A stretch of DNA of 64,000 nt from contig NC_067195.1 of NCBI RefSeq assembly GCF_000699445.3, positions 58,496,591-58,560,590 of the forward strand, written 5' to 3'. The stretch comes from Schistosoma haematobium (taxonomy: Eukaryota; Platyhelminthes; Trematoda; Strigeidida; Schistosomatidae). Positions within the stretch are counted from its first letter, which is position 1. Every line of letters starts with the position of its first letter. This document shows positions 1 through 11,775 of this stretch, piece by piece. The notes beneath the pieces are model-generated. The model saw only the letters and a list, made by a program, of their open reading frames with translations, ran no database searches and was not told where the DNA came from. Made by a program: the position numbers and the translations under genes.

Positions 1-260
1 TGAAACAAGAGGCCACAACGAAATACAATATCTTTCCATTAAAAAAACTCTTTGAAAATTTGTCTTAGAATAGATACATTAGTGTTCTTAGATGAATTCT
101 AATAATTTACATTACTTGTCACCAATAGCAAATGGCCTGTAACTAAATTAAGTAGAACAAGTGATAATTTCATCGGTCACAACAAAGATTAAAATATTGC
201 GGCATATGATGATTATTAATTTATATATATATGGCGTAAGCGAGATATCCATCTACCAAC
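1..260. other. AT-rich intergenic, nothing recognised
   Basis: No coding or repeat signature was recognised before the retroelement fragment that begins near 265. Confidence 0.4.
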
Positions 261-264
261 CAAA

Positions 265-900
265 GGATGGGTTTACTGTGCAACAGTTCGTTTCGGATAT
301 TCGCAGGTTACTAGTATTCGATCATGGGTGTCTTCGAAGCACTGTTCGTATATCCCAGGACTACCGAGTACGTAATGCAATTGTTAGGAAACGGGTACTA
401 GGCAAGGATGGCAAATCACTTGATGAAGTAGTGAAGTTTCATAAGTTGAGATGGCTGGGACATGTGTTACGTATGCCCAACCACCAACTGCCCCGACGTG
501 CGATGTTTTATGGTGTAGGAGTAGGTTGGAGGAAAGGTGGGGGCGGCCAGGCCAAAACATGGCACAAATTTATGAAATCACTGACAAGTGGACTGAGCCA
601 TGTTGGTAGGTATAGACTACCTGGTTGGGATCCACGAGACGATAGCAACCGATGGTTAGAGATCTTGAATGACATGGCTTAAAATCATTTGGTATGGTGC
701 AGGTGCATCCACTCTTTCGTTCTCCTTAATTCTAATCTTCCGAATTCTTCATGTCCCCTTTTTTTCTTTCCAAATTTATTTCACTAGATTATACTTCTTG
801 AATAACATCTTCAAACCCTAATCTTTCCGATTACTACTTATACTGCTTATGTTTATCACATTGTAGCCATTATTTACGTGATTAAGTGATATGATTTCAC
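265..900 (+). mobile_element. Non-LTR retrotransposon 3' fragment (C-terminal of reverse-transcriptase ORF)
   Basis: Reads FDHGCLRSTVRISQDYRVRN, KLRWLGHVLRMP, RRAMFYGVGVGWRK, SHVGRYRLPGWDPRD and ILNDMA before a stop. This is the conserved tail after the RT domain of a common schistosome non-LTR family (the copies at 19807, 40929 and 47885 are close relatives). It is 5' truncated with no RT catalytic region. The T-rich tail to about 900 is shared in part with the copy at 23490-24560. Confidence 0.8.
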
Positions 901-2330
901 CTTAAATTCAGTTCTGAGGAGTATATAACATGAGATCAGTCATTAATAAGTGATCAGTTAGCTTTTTTTAATAATTCACTATCAAAGTAGGTCAGTTAAA
1001 GCATGAACAGCTCAGTGATAACGCTTTCTTGTGAGAAATGTTTTCTGTCGAGTGAGATTATGACTAGTTGATGATAACATTGTAATGAATCTCAACTCAA
1101 GAGCTTTCTGTTGGTTGATTCAAATAAAGTGTATCGTTCTGATGAGTAACTCAGTTGAATGGGTACAAATCAATTTCATATGACGTCAGTTACTACTAAC
1201 CAACCGTTTAATGTGAAATTTCAATTACTTTAAGTGATGGGTATGTTTAATTAAATCTTAAAATGTTTTTGAGTTGAAAACCTATTAGTGAGCTTTAATA
1301 TATCTGAGATGCAGCATTAATATTCAGTCAGACGGCATACTGGATAGTAATCAAAACGTTTGTGTTTTCATTGATTATTTTTAATGGGCTTTAAAGATCC
1401 ATTTGCTATTTGTCCAGTAGGTGATACACAGACGAGTAAGGTCTACTAGTTAAAAATGTTGATTGTTCCAAATATTTTCAAAGAATAAATAGATAAGCGA
1501 TCTTTCTTCTCGTTGTGTCACCTTATGCATATAAGACACTTTAATTTCAAGTTTTTTTCGACAGATATAATTCAGATACAATCATTTCTCAGAGTGTCTA
1601 GAGACTAGGTTAAAATTGAGTGAATTTAGGGGTAGTTAGTCAGTGACAATTAGAGTTGAGTGGCTTTCATTTGTGTATTCATATGTTAAGTGGCCCCAAG
1701 CCTCCAGGTAAGGTAAGATTAAAAACGATAAACAACTAATATTTATATAATGGTTACTATAATATTCGGTTCCATGGACTTTCTTCACCACTTAACACTA
1801 CTTTGGCTAAATTTTCTGCACACAGCAAAAGCTTGTATTATAGCAAGCTGTGAAACATTGTATTTAGGAAAGAAAATATAACAGTATATTAACTTAATTT
1901 GACGACTTCACGAAAGTTGTACCCGAAAGGTCTAAAAAGAATTATTCTTAAAAAGTCAGACTGGTGTGAGTCAACGATTATAGACTAAGATTGAATTAAA
2001 TTTTATCCTGATATTATATATGCATATACCCAGAACAGGTGACTTAGGACAAAGATAAGAGTTTGTAGTTAACATTTGTTTCTTCTTTTTAACAGCTTTT
2101 GTTCTTTTCACTAGATGTTAATCGAAATCTTAAATAACAAATGATTTATGGGTCGATTATCCATCTAAATTTTCCTATCATCGACTGACTTTGTTTAGAT
2201 AGCCATTGGAAACTAAGAAGGACTAAAAAACGTTTTCATCAAGAATCAAATAGATATCACTGACGGGGGTTGGTAATGGTCGTGCGATTTGAAAATTGGT
2301 TGGAGTTAAGAATGTAAACTATTGGATGTT
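901..2330. other. AT-rich intergenic, no gene seen
   Basis: Stop-dense in all frames, with no recognisable repeat family. Confidence 0.4.
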
Positions 2331-2339
2331 AACTCAGTT

Positions 2340-2470
2340 ATCTACGGTCACTTCGAGTTCTGAAAGTTATGGGTTCAGTCTCCGGTGGCACAGTGAATCA
2401 GTGCTGTTGATAATTCTCATACTGCGACAAAATGGTTAATGAGTGCTTCTCAGTTTTTTTAATGATTTCC
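2340..2470 (+). repeat. Degenerate tRNA/hammerhead SINE fragment (family B)
   Basis: A B-box-like GGGTTCAGTCTCC is followed by a decayed core (CTGTTGA...TGCGACAAAA) and GAGTGCTTCTCAG. It is recognisable only by comparison with better copies such as 3150-3501. Confidence 0.5.
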
Positions 2471-3149
2471 TAACCAAAGTCAGTCATTTTTATAAAGATT
2501 CAGACTAAACAATATCTGTAACACCATGTAATTACAATTAAGTGTTAATATCAATGTTAGTGATAAAAAGAGGGGTTATGTCCATTTGAATAACTAGTAT
2601 ATATGTGTATGAACTCAGTGTGCGTTCTGGTTATAAAGTGAAAAACTCTATTTAGTACAGTAACGAACATGTTACCAACCTATCAAATACGTGTCATACC
2701 TTTGAGTTTCTTCAGAAATCTTGACCGTCATTTAGTTTTGATTATCAATATGAGAATTAGTGAGACTAAATTATGTATATCTTTGTGATCAAATTTGCCT
2801 TGATCACTAATATTCAACTCACTTAACAAATGCAAAAACAAGTATTGATCTGTTTTTCTGTTTTAAAACGACTTACTTATTTACTTCTAACGACAAAATA
2901 TATCGTTTATCATAATCACAACCTATTTAATATGTTAATCAATAAAATCTACTGAAATATCTCAAAGATGAATAAAACATCAGTACAACACTTTAGTTAT
3001 TAGTAAGTTTTTCCTTAAAGCCAGTCTGTTGTCTAAAGGTAGAACTAGCTTACATAAACTTTTTGAAGTTTTACAATAATCAGATTCAATACTATTTAGG
3101 TGCCTTAACCAATATAGGTGAAACGGAGTTCAAGCATGTATATTAGTGA

Positions 3150-3501
3150 TTTCAACAGTTGCGATCATGAGTCAATCAAAGCTAGACCACCATGGAAAAC
3201 CCGGAAGCAGTGGATGTCCGTTTCGTCCTATTGTGGGACTCCTCAGCAGTGCGCATCCACGACCCCGCCCCTCGGGATTGGAACCCAGGACCTACTGGTT
3301 TCGCGCGCGAACGCTTAACCACCAGGCCACTGAGCCGGCATCTAACGGTGTTAATGTCTAACTTCAACTAATCCACGAAATCGAGCGACACATCCACCAT
3401 TGTCATCAGTGAGTTATTAACTCACAACTGACCCGGTTGAACTCTACTGTTCATTGCTTCTCACTAGAACTCCAGGATATATCTCTTGAAGCCAGTCACT
3501 T
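3150..3501 (-). repeat. Hammerhead-bearing SINE copy (family B), with 11-bp target-site duplication
   Basis: Read on the minus strand it carries an A-box-like TGGCCTGGTGG and B-box-like GGGTTCCAATCCC (a tRNA-derived pol III promoter). A hammerhead core (CTGAGGA, helix GTCC/GGAC, GAAA) follows at about 3254-3205. The direct repeat TATATTAGTGA at 3139-3149 and 3502-3512 flanks it, showing retroposition. The best-preserved ribozyme core of this family in the window. Confidence 0.8.
3205..3254 (-). ncRNA. Hammerhead ribozyme motif inside SINE
   Basis: In order: stem I strand GCACTG, CTGAGGA (fits CUGANGA), stem II GTCC...GGAC, GAAA, a short stem III and an ATC cleavage triplet. The returning stem I strand is CACTGC, which pairs at five of six positions. 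Stem III is very short, as is typical of schistosome hammerheads. Confidence 0.65.
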
Positions 3502-3519
3502 TATATTAGTGACTGAAAA

Positions 3520-4260
3520 TTAGATCTTTCTTTTAATCATTCTATGATTACTATACACTATTCGTTAAGCTTGAGTGTTCTCAGAATAATTTCAGTGTGA
3601 TTTCAATTGTTACTAACCCTATACAATTCAAAGTTTTGAAAAATGCCCATATTTTTTAATAAATAAAAAACTGGATTATTAGTTATGACTTAAGTTTTTT
3701 TCTTTTCAAAAAAAGACAAAAAAAAGAATTATATGTTAATCTTACATGTACTGATGTTGGTTGTTGAACAACAGGAGAACTATTTTCCATTGGAATAATG
3801 TAGTAGTAGATAAAATTGATTAACGAATTTACGTTGTAATAACGTTATTTTTTTCTGCCAAGTTTTTATTTTCCCACATTCCCACCCATTTTATATTTAT
3901 CAGAAATAATTAGTTTATTTGATTAGATGATTGGTTACAATTTTAATTTCTTATCAAACTTCTAAAAAAAAGCAATCTATTAGTATCTAGAATGCTTCCT
4001 GATTGGATAACATAAGATGTTAGATACGTAAGTTGGTGGTAACACATTTGTCCAGAGAACACAATAATATCAATGATGTATATTTTGGCTGCAACTCTTC
4101 TCCATCATTCTGGAATTAGAACAGTAGATATAAGCGAACAATATTGTTTTCAATTAAATCCTCTTTAGGCTTTACTCTAATATACAGTAATATTTATATT
4201 CCACATCTATCTGCATCTACGACTTCAGCTGTTCCAGTGAAGAAAGTTATATTGAGCGAA
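3520..4260. other. AT-rich intergenic, nothing recognised
   Basis: No supported gene or repeat. Confidence 0.4.
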
Positions 4261-4269
4261 CAACCAGAC

Positions 4270-4540
4270 AACTGACACAATGAGTTGGTGCATATCTCCA
4301 TTCGTGGTTAGGAAAGGATATCCTTAAAACAATACTCAGTTTCTTTTATCACACGTCGGTCATGTAGATAGAAATAAGTCATTTAAAGTGGTTTATCGTA
4401 TACCTAATAGCTGTCCTTATGGGGTTCGATCTCATCTCTTACAAATAGCAGAAGCTATAGGAATTCGAGCTAATGATTCAAGTCTTTGAATTCATAAGAA
4501 ATTTGTCCAGTTATCTCAAAACTCCTCATTACGTAATTCT
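4270..4540 (+). mobile_element. Penelope-like element remnant (GIY-YIG C-terminal end)
   Basis: Reads LLSHVGHVDRNKSFKVVYRI then HLLQIAEAIGI and IHKKFVQL, with one stop. This is the C-terminal end of the Penelope-like endonuclease also seen at 38420-38758 (SSFKVIYTIKG...MQKRYVQPL). No catalytic part remains. Confidence 0.6.
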
Positions 4541-4708
4541 ATGGTTTTTATGAATGTTATTTTAATATCTTTGTTTTTCAAGTCATTGACAGATTTACCA
4601 TTATGAAACATTGATTCAAGCCTCTATTATTCTTATTACAACTAGTACATCTGTCATCACACTATCAATCTACACCCACTACTTATTATATTTATCTATG
4701 TCATATAT

Positions 4709-6313
4709 TACTTACTTACTTACTTACGCCTGTTACTCCTCGTGAAGGAGCATAGGTCGCTCACCAGCATTCTCCATCCAACCCTGTCCTGGGCAATCCT
4801 TTCTAGCTCCGTCCAGTTGTAATTCATCGTTTTCATATCTGCTTCTATTATCCGACGCAATGTGTTCTTTGGCCTTCCTCTTTTTCGCTTCCCTTCAGGA
4901 TTCCAAGTTAGGGCTTGCCTCGTGATGCAGTTTGACGATTTGCGTAATGTATGTCCTATCCATTTCCATCGTCTTTTCCTAATTTCTTCTTCAGCTGGAA
5001 GTTGGTTTGTTCTCTCCCACAGAAGGCTATTGCTGATGGTATCCGGCCAATGGATGTTGAGTATCTTGCGTAGACAGTTATTTATAAATACTTGTACTTT
5101 CTTGATTGTGGTTGTTGTAGTTCTCCAAGTTTCAGCTCCATACAGTAGAACTGCCTTGACGTTCGTATTGAAGATTCTCACTTTGATATTGGTCGACAGT
5201 TGTTTTGAGTTCCACATGTTCTTCAATTGTAGGAATGCGACCCTTGCTTTGCCGATCCTCGCCTTTACGTCTGCATCGGATCCTCCTTGTTCATCGGTGA
5301 TGCTTCCCAGATATGTGAAGGACTCTACATCTTCCAGAGTTTCGCCATCAAGTGTGATTGGATTGCTGTTCTTCGTGTTGGATTTGAGGACCTTAGTTTT
5401 CCCCTTGTGTATATTGAGGCCTACTGATGCAGAGACTGCTGCCACACTGACTGTCTATCTGCATTTGTTCATGTGTATGTGATAGGAGGGCTAGGTCATC
5501 TGCGAAGTCCAAACCGTCTAATTGGTTCTGAGCTGTCAATTGTATGCCGTGTTTTCCTTCAGATGTTGAGGTCTTCATAATCCAGTCGACCACCGAAAGA
5601 AAGAGGAAGGGAGAGAGTAGACAGCCTTGTTTGACTCCGGTCCTTACTTGGAATGCATCTGTCAGCTTTCCTCCATGCATGACCTTGCACTGTATTCCGT
5701 CGTATGAGTTCCGGATAATATTGACAATCTTCTCAGGAACTCCGTAGTGTCGAAGAAGTTTCCATAATGTCTTCCTATCTACACTGTCGAATGCCTTTTC
5801 ATAATCAATGAAGTTGATGTATAGTGATGAGTTCCACTCAACTGATTGTTCGACGATGATCCGTAGTGTTGCAATTTGGTCTGTGCACGACCGATCCTTA
5901 CGGAATCCAGCTTGTTGATCTCGAAGTTGGGCGTCTACTGCATCCTTCATCCGGTTCAGCAACAATCTGTTGAAGACTTTCCCTGGTATTGACAGTAGTG
6001 TTATGCCTCTGTAGTTTTCACATTTGCTCAGATCTCCTTTCTTTGGAATCTTGACGAGGTGTCCTTCTTTCCAGTCCATCGGCACTTGTTCCTCCTCCCA
6101 AATCTTTTTGAATAGAAGATAAAGCATGCTTGTGGTTGCTTCGATGTCTGATTTCAGTGCTTCAGCTGGTATGTTGTCGGGTCCCGCTGCTTTCCCGTTC
6201 TTGATTTGTCTGACGGCCATTCTAATTTCTTCCGTAGTTGGTGGATTGACATCTATAGGAAGATCTATGTGTGCTGCTTCGATGTTCGGTGGATTCATTG
6301 GAGCCGGCCCATA
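4709..6313 (-). mobile_element. RTE-clade non-LTR retrotransposon, 5' truncated
   Basis: The 3' end is the tandem TAAG repeat at 4709-4727, typical of RTE elements, and the ORF stops just upstream. RT motifs on the minus strand: KNGKAAGPDNIPAEALK, YRGITLLS, AGFRKDRSCTDQIATLR, FIDYEKAFDSVDR, GVKQGCLLSPF and LDFADDLALL (a FADD active site). The C-terminal region has [11 protein letters not shown] and [11 protein letters not shown]. The endonuclease half is missing, as usual for 5' truncation. Closest to SR2/Perere-type schistosome RTEs by recall. Confidence 0.92.
4720..6298 (-). pseudogene. RTE reverse-transcriptase ORF with a frameshift
   Basis: Two frames share the coding sequence. RT motifs up to HTHEQMQ lie in one (6298 to about 5455), while [15 protein letters not shown] through the C-terminus lies in another (about 5445-4720). 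The switch lies at about 5440-5460. Few other lesions are visible, so the copy is fairly young. Confidence 0.85.
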
Positions 6314-6477
6314 TATTCTACTGTTATCACGGAATCATAAATTGCCTTGATTTGTTTAATAATTTTGTATGTGCATCTAAATATCACTGTACATTGCAGT
6401 AAAGCCTGGTGAGGATCTAATCGAAAACAATACTGTTCGCCTATATATGTTGTTCTAAATCACAATATGGACTGAAT

Positions 6478-6640
6478 TGGTCACGGAGGGACCATGTATA
6501 CTCACTACTCAGTAGTCCCATACTAGGACAAAACAGCCATCCATTGCTTTCAGGTTTTTAATGGTAGTCCAGTTTAAATTGACTCGTGAATTCAACTCTT
6601 AAAATGCTACAATCTCCACAAATCCCCCATACAATTAAAC
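6478..6640 (+). repeat. Hammerhead SINE fragment (family B)
   Basis: Decayed core CAGTAGTCCCATACTAGGAC then AAAA in place of GAAA. It is followed by the shared tail (TTTCAGGTTTTTAATGG, GAATTCAACT) and the terminal AATCTCCACAAATCCCCC motif. Confidence 0.7.
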
Positions 6641-6649
6641 AATTATCAT

Positions 6650-7970
6650 CAATCAGTCAGCCACAGTAAAAGGACCCATTAGAACTGAATTGAGTAGCGA
6701 GAAAACCTGAAGTAGGTTCCAGGAACAACTGAGGTCACGATTAGGTAGTTCTGAAAACGAGGTTGACTTAGATGTTGCTTGGAAAACTATACAAACATTT
6801 ATCATTACGCCTACTAGTAAAACTTCTATTCGTATTGAAGTTTTACGCGTTTACCTTAATACAATTATATACTACAAATGCTTTACAGTACATTAGATTA
6901 ATCACATACCTTGATATTGTAATTATATTTACTTTACATAATCTTCTGCATATATGAACTTATTAAGAAACACTTAAGAACATGTATTCACGAGAAGCTT
7001 AATACAATGATTTATTTCATTTCATACTTTCGGTTAACATTTTCTTTTCTTTTTTTCTTCCTTTAGTTATAGATATTTCATTGAATTTGTTACTAGATGG
7101 ATATCGACTAACACTACACATTCTAATTTAATTCTTCATAGATCTAATGTTTCATTCTTACTATAAAGAAAATATTCGATCGAAAAATAATTGAATAACT
7201 TTGTCAAATAACTAGAGTTATTCCATTATGTAAATAATTATATTCTTATCATTATTATTTTGGGTTATAAAATAAAGAAATTTATCTTATAACATAAAAC
7301 TTTAGAAGTGTAGATAATATCTACTTATAAGTAATAATGAATCAGAAACAAACAAAAAATATAGTTCTGGGAGAAACAGTAGCTTAAAGTTTATCCCACC
7401 ACCACCACCAAAATGATATTAAATTAATTTTTTTTTTTTTTTCGTAAACATTTAAGGTACATAAAAGCTAATTAGTAACATTCTAAACATATTTTCATTT
7501 CAGAACTAATTCATAACTAGATCAGTATTTGATAACTATGAAACATAAAGATTATATATTGGGAAAAATAGTCTCATATTAATTTATATTGTTCCCTTGT
7601 TTGTTGTTGTTGTCGTTGTGATTGTTGATATGTTAAAGGTTACTTAGCAATTGAACATACTGTATTTCATTGAAAATGATTATCTAGTATACCTATAAGA
7701 GTAATAATCTATTGTAATGTGATAAAACTACATTTCATTCGATGAATTTTAAAATGATCTTTCATAATCTTAGATTATTCACTGTTCCTTTACAAAGTGC
7801 TTTATACTTTTAAACTTGTAAACATAAATATGAAATATTATTCTTTGTATGAATGTTAATGAATAAAAAGTATTTCTGATATAATGTACATAAATCAATG
7901 TCAAGAAAAAAAACTAGTGTTAAGACTTTGTTACTGGATTGTAATTTTTTTATAATGAATTTCGTATCTA
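6650..7970. other. AT-rich intergenic with poly-T run
   Basis: No gene is supported. A short CCA run at about 7398-7411 and a poly-T tract at about 7426-7442 are the only simple repeats. Confidence 0.4.
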
Positions 7971-7977
7971 TATAAAC

Positions 7978-8560
7978 ACCCGACCGTTGTTGTTACATTG
8001 ACGTGGTGGTCGGGCTTTCCCGTCGTGATTAAGCAACTTAGCTATACTGGCTGGAATAACCATTCCTCAAGGTTCTACCATATCAGACAGGTCGGTTGAA
8101 GAGCGGTGAGACTAAAAGCAACAAACTTAAGGTCCGAAGGTAAAGTCGTACTACTGACTGTACAGAGGTGTGACAGCAGTAAGGTGTTTCCTTCAGACAA
8201 CCAGCATGACAGCGATGCTGCCTTCCCACAGGGAGGAATGGAGTTAGAAAGGGTCGACCCTAAAAATGCACACCTCGTCTTATCCCACGGATATCCATCT
8301 CCGGCGGTAAGGTCTCAACAAGTACGGAGCTAACACAAAAATTACCCATGAAAAGGTTGTGTGTGACCGACCTCAAGCAGTTGTCCGTTGGGCACTGCGG
8401 TCACGCTCTCAGGTCACTAAGACCACCTGTAATCCAATTTCCTTTTCAGGTACCTCCAGAACAACCCTTCCACGGTGTGCGCAACCGTGAGGTGATAACC
8501 ACCCTCATACTTCTAACAGCACTCAAGACCACTGTATTCATAATCATATCCATAAAAACA
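7978..8560. repeat. Unclassified GC-richer interspersed repeat
   Basis: A block of about 580 bases with sharply higher GC than its flanks, beginning ACACCCGACCGTTG and passing GACGTGGTGGTCGGGC. Short open frames (8106-8333, 8348-8587) have no recognisable domain. It resembles an untranslated retroelement region, but I cannot assign a family. Confidence 0.45.
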
Positions 8561-8795
8561 AAGAGAAAACATAATAAGACATATTGAATGAAATCTTTGT
8601 GAATGTAATTGACTTAAGATATTCAGTTAGTTTTCATTGATATATAGCTTGTATTATAATTAATTTTTAATAGTAACATTATTCTGGCATAATGTTACAA
8701 GTGATTAACTGTTATATATTTTATTTAACGATAAATTCATCAAACTTTAACTATACTACTATCCAAAATATAATTTTTGATATATTCCAAAATTA

Positions 8796-8962
8796 TTAGA
8801 AAGGGGGGTTTTATGGAGATTATAGTGATTCAATAGTTGAGTTCATGAGTCAAATAATGCTAGATTATCATGGAAAACATGTAAGTACTGGGCGGCTATT
8901 TCGTCCTAATGTGGGACTCCTTAGCAATGCGCATCAACGATCCCGCTCCCGGGAGACCACTT
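8796..8962 (-). repeat. Hammerhead SINE fragment (family B)
   Basis: The left end has GGGGGGTTTTATGGAGATTA (family terminus). Minus-strand CTAAGGAGTCCCACATTAGGAC and a degraded GAAA follow. It stops in the tRNA-like part at about 8962. Confidence 0.7.
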
Positions 8963-8969
8963 TCAGAAT

Positions 8970-9296
8970 TGGCTAGGACCATCCAATAAAAAAAGACACT
9001 GTTCATGAGACTGAACCAATCAAATTGCAATAAAAATAGTCGGTATTAGTGAAACAGTGACTACATAATTGGTCTGGATCACAGCAGGAAATGAGAAGTT
9101 TTGTGGTGATACATTTATTTCAAGCATGGATTCAGTTATAAGCAGACAATCACGTTATCGAAGAGCAAACAGATACACCTTGAAGTTAGTATGACAACTA
9201 ATTAAAAGAAATCAATACAAGCTTTAATATAACCGAAACGGTGTTTGGTGAATGGGACAGACATTTAATGAAATAATTAGCGTGCAGACAAACACG

Positions 9297-9340
<44 letters not shown>

Positions 9341-9760
9341 AACTTGGACAATGCTCTTAACATAAATCAACTAACAATGGTTGAAGTACGGTCAAGCGGA
9401 CAATCTACCACTGTTGTTTTACAGCAGCCTCTGTCAGTATTGGTAAGCGATAAGAAATGTTTGTATATGTTTGACATTTGTCAGTTTCTGTTTCCATGAT
9501 TCAAATACTAAAGTTCTCCCTGTGCATAAAATGCCTTTGTCGAGTGTAAGTCTTCTTCAGTTTCACAAGATGGTCGTTTACATGAAGGACTAAATTTCAC
9601 TAAATAATCATTGTAAACCAATAAAAAATAGAGATTCTAACACAATAGCATGAATTCATTTGATTTCGCTTGATTTTCGTCATCTGCTTACGACCTGTGA
9701 TATTTAAAAATCATAATTACAAAATGGGTTGATGACAAATATTCCCTCATGGCATCTTAA
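8970..9760. other. Intergenic with TA microsatellite
   Basis: A (TA)n run of about 43 bases lies at 9298-9340. Nothing else was recognised. Confidence 0.5.
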
Positions 9761-9766
9761 ACTTTT

Positions 9767-10022
9767 GGAGAGACTATAATTTATGAACGAACCAATCACG
9801 TATAAGATAACAGGTCTCGGATAAATAGAGTTTTGGCATTACAGCTGATGTCAGTTTGTGATGACAACCCTAAATCTAATTTCTGACTCTAATCATCAAC
9901 TGTAAATCATAATTCTAATTCCTCACTCTGGTTTATAACCCTCGTTTGGTCCTTGTTATTAGATGAATACTCTCAAGGTCAATTTGGCGTCGCTCAAGGG
10001 TTGTCTATAAATTACTCTCACC
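9767..10022. mobile_element. Merlin-type MITE
   Basis: Terminal inverted repeats GAGACTATAATTTATG / CTATAAATTACTCTC match the ends of the Merlin relic at 27327-28335 and of three other copies (17072, 50741, 60331). The interior has the shared ACCCTAAATCTAATTTC and TCAACTGTAAATCATAAT segments. Noncoding. Its flanks do not show a clear duplication. Confidence 0.75.
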
Positions 10023-10029
10023 ATCCTAT

Positions 10030-11690
10030 TTTATCAACTGAGCTTTAATCATTTTATTCTTACCAGTGTCTACTCATATGTTATCACCTGTTTCTGGCCA
10101 TTTGAACTCTTATCACAATCGAATGTTCTTTTACATAAGGTATATATTTACAGTATTCAGTCTGTTGAATTTATTTACACGCTTGCTATATTAATACGTT
10201 TTCAACACAACCCGACTGAACTCTTTCATGTAAGTAATTTATGCCCATTTTGTAATTATGATTTTTAATGTCACAGGCTGTAAACAGCTTACAAGAATCA
10301 AACGAGATAAAGTGAATTCATACTATTCTGCTAGAATCTTTGATCTTGCTTTTTTCAGAATGATTAAGGGGAACTATGTGTAAGAATTTAGAGAGTTGTT
10401 ACGTCGTGATATGGAGCTTCTTAGGGATTGAGCTCAGGTAATTCCTCAACTTTCCAAACATTGATTAGGCATCGAATTATTTACATTGATAAACTTTAGT
10501 CCTGTCTTATGCTCGATATGATTGGAGAAGCTAAGGTCATTTTGTAATATAAACTGCGAATTGAAGGGGTTTTGTAAACCTGTTATGTTAATAGTTGGAA
10601 TTAATGAATATCGGAAGTAAAGATCATTGTATTTTAACCCAGTGATGCAACAAAAATTTACATGACTTGAAATCTAGGGGTTACGGGTTAACACTACTGA
10701 GGAACTGCAAACTGAGAAGGAATAACGGTCGATTACCCCTGTGATCTGGTAGTTCAAAATATGTTCATAAGTGGCGAAGGGAGATTCATACATTGATCTA
10801 GTGGTAGTTACTTCTTAACTACGCACAAATGAAATTATCAAAAAATAACCAATAGAATACACTATTTGAACCTATTTCAGGTATTCTAAGTGGTATTTGC
10901 GAGGACAATTCTTCATTTTGTGATAAGTTCTGATTCATCACTCATATTTCTCTAACTGACTACTGCTTTCATCTACCAGTCACTTAATATTATAATTCCT
11001 AGTTACCATTGTCATTCATTACGTTTAATTTATAGAAGATTCTTTACTATCGTGTAATATAAAGGTGTAACTGGTGAAAACAAACATACGGATCTATCGT
11101 GTGTTTATTAATTTGTAGTTCGAAATAGTTTAATGAGAAGCTATATATCTTGGAAATTCAGCCATAATACTTTTATCATATACTTTTAGATAACTCTATA
11201 GGGTCGAATTTTCTGAGTCACGAGTGTTCATTTGTGAACTAATTGCGTTATATGTACTAGAGTGAAAAACAAAACCATCGTACACTATGGAATGCACATA
11301 GACTCAACTCATCTAATCAGTTGCCTTACTTCGTGCGACCAGTGCTTAAGTGACTAAAGATATTATGCGCAGTGAGCAGACAAACATATCATATACTCAT
11401 GTAATATAAAATGAACATCATAGCGCACCAACTACTTTATTGTCAATCAGGTTCACAAGCTATATCATATATTTCGAAAGAAATGAGTGGATTTAGATTT
11501 TGCTTAGAGGATTTCCACTACTTACCATTGCAATAAATGCAACAACATTGAGGAAGTAATCAAAGTTTGAGTATCTTCGCATCTTGGTATTTTAAAAGTA
11601 TGTTAACAAAACTAGACTTATTAAGTAAATCAGTTGTGTATTTATATGCCTTAGCCGTTTTCGTGATTTTGATTTATCACGATCAATTTC
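10030..11690. other. Upstream of PLAC8 gene A; no repeat recognised
   Basis: The promoter and first exon of gene A should lie here. I could not identify an ATG exon ending in phase 0 with confidence. Confidence 0.35.
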
Positions 11691-11699
11691 ATTTTTTAG

Positions 11700-11775
11700 A
11701 AACCTCAACAAGGATATTTCCTAACGAGAGGATGGAGTTCTGGAATTTGTAGCTGTTTCGATGATTGTGAATCAT
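11700..11775 (+). CDS. PLAC8 gene A, exon with W..GIC.CFDDC
   Basis: Acceptor CATTTTTTAG, donor AATCAT/GTAAGC, phase 0 in and 1 out. It encodes KPQQGYFLTRGW followed by SSGICSCFDDCES; the split Cys codon is completed by the next exon. Confidence 0.82.

Noticed and set aside
3240..3345. tRNA gene-like sequence (also at 30880-30980, 33520-33600, 35265-35330)
   Set aside because: Box A/B-like motifs are present but the sequences are embedded in repeated SINEs with mutated arms; not functional tRNA genes.
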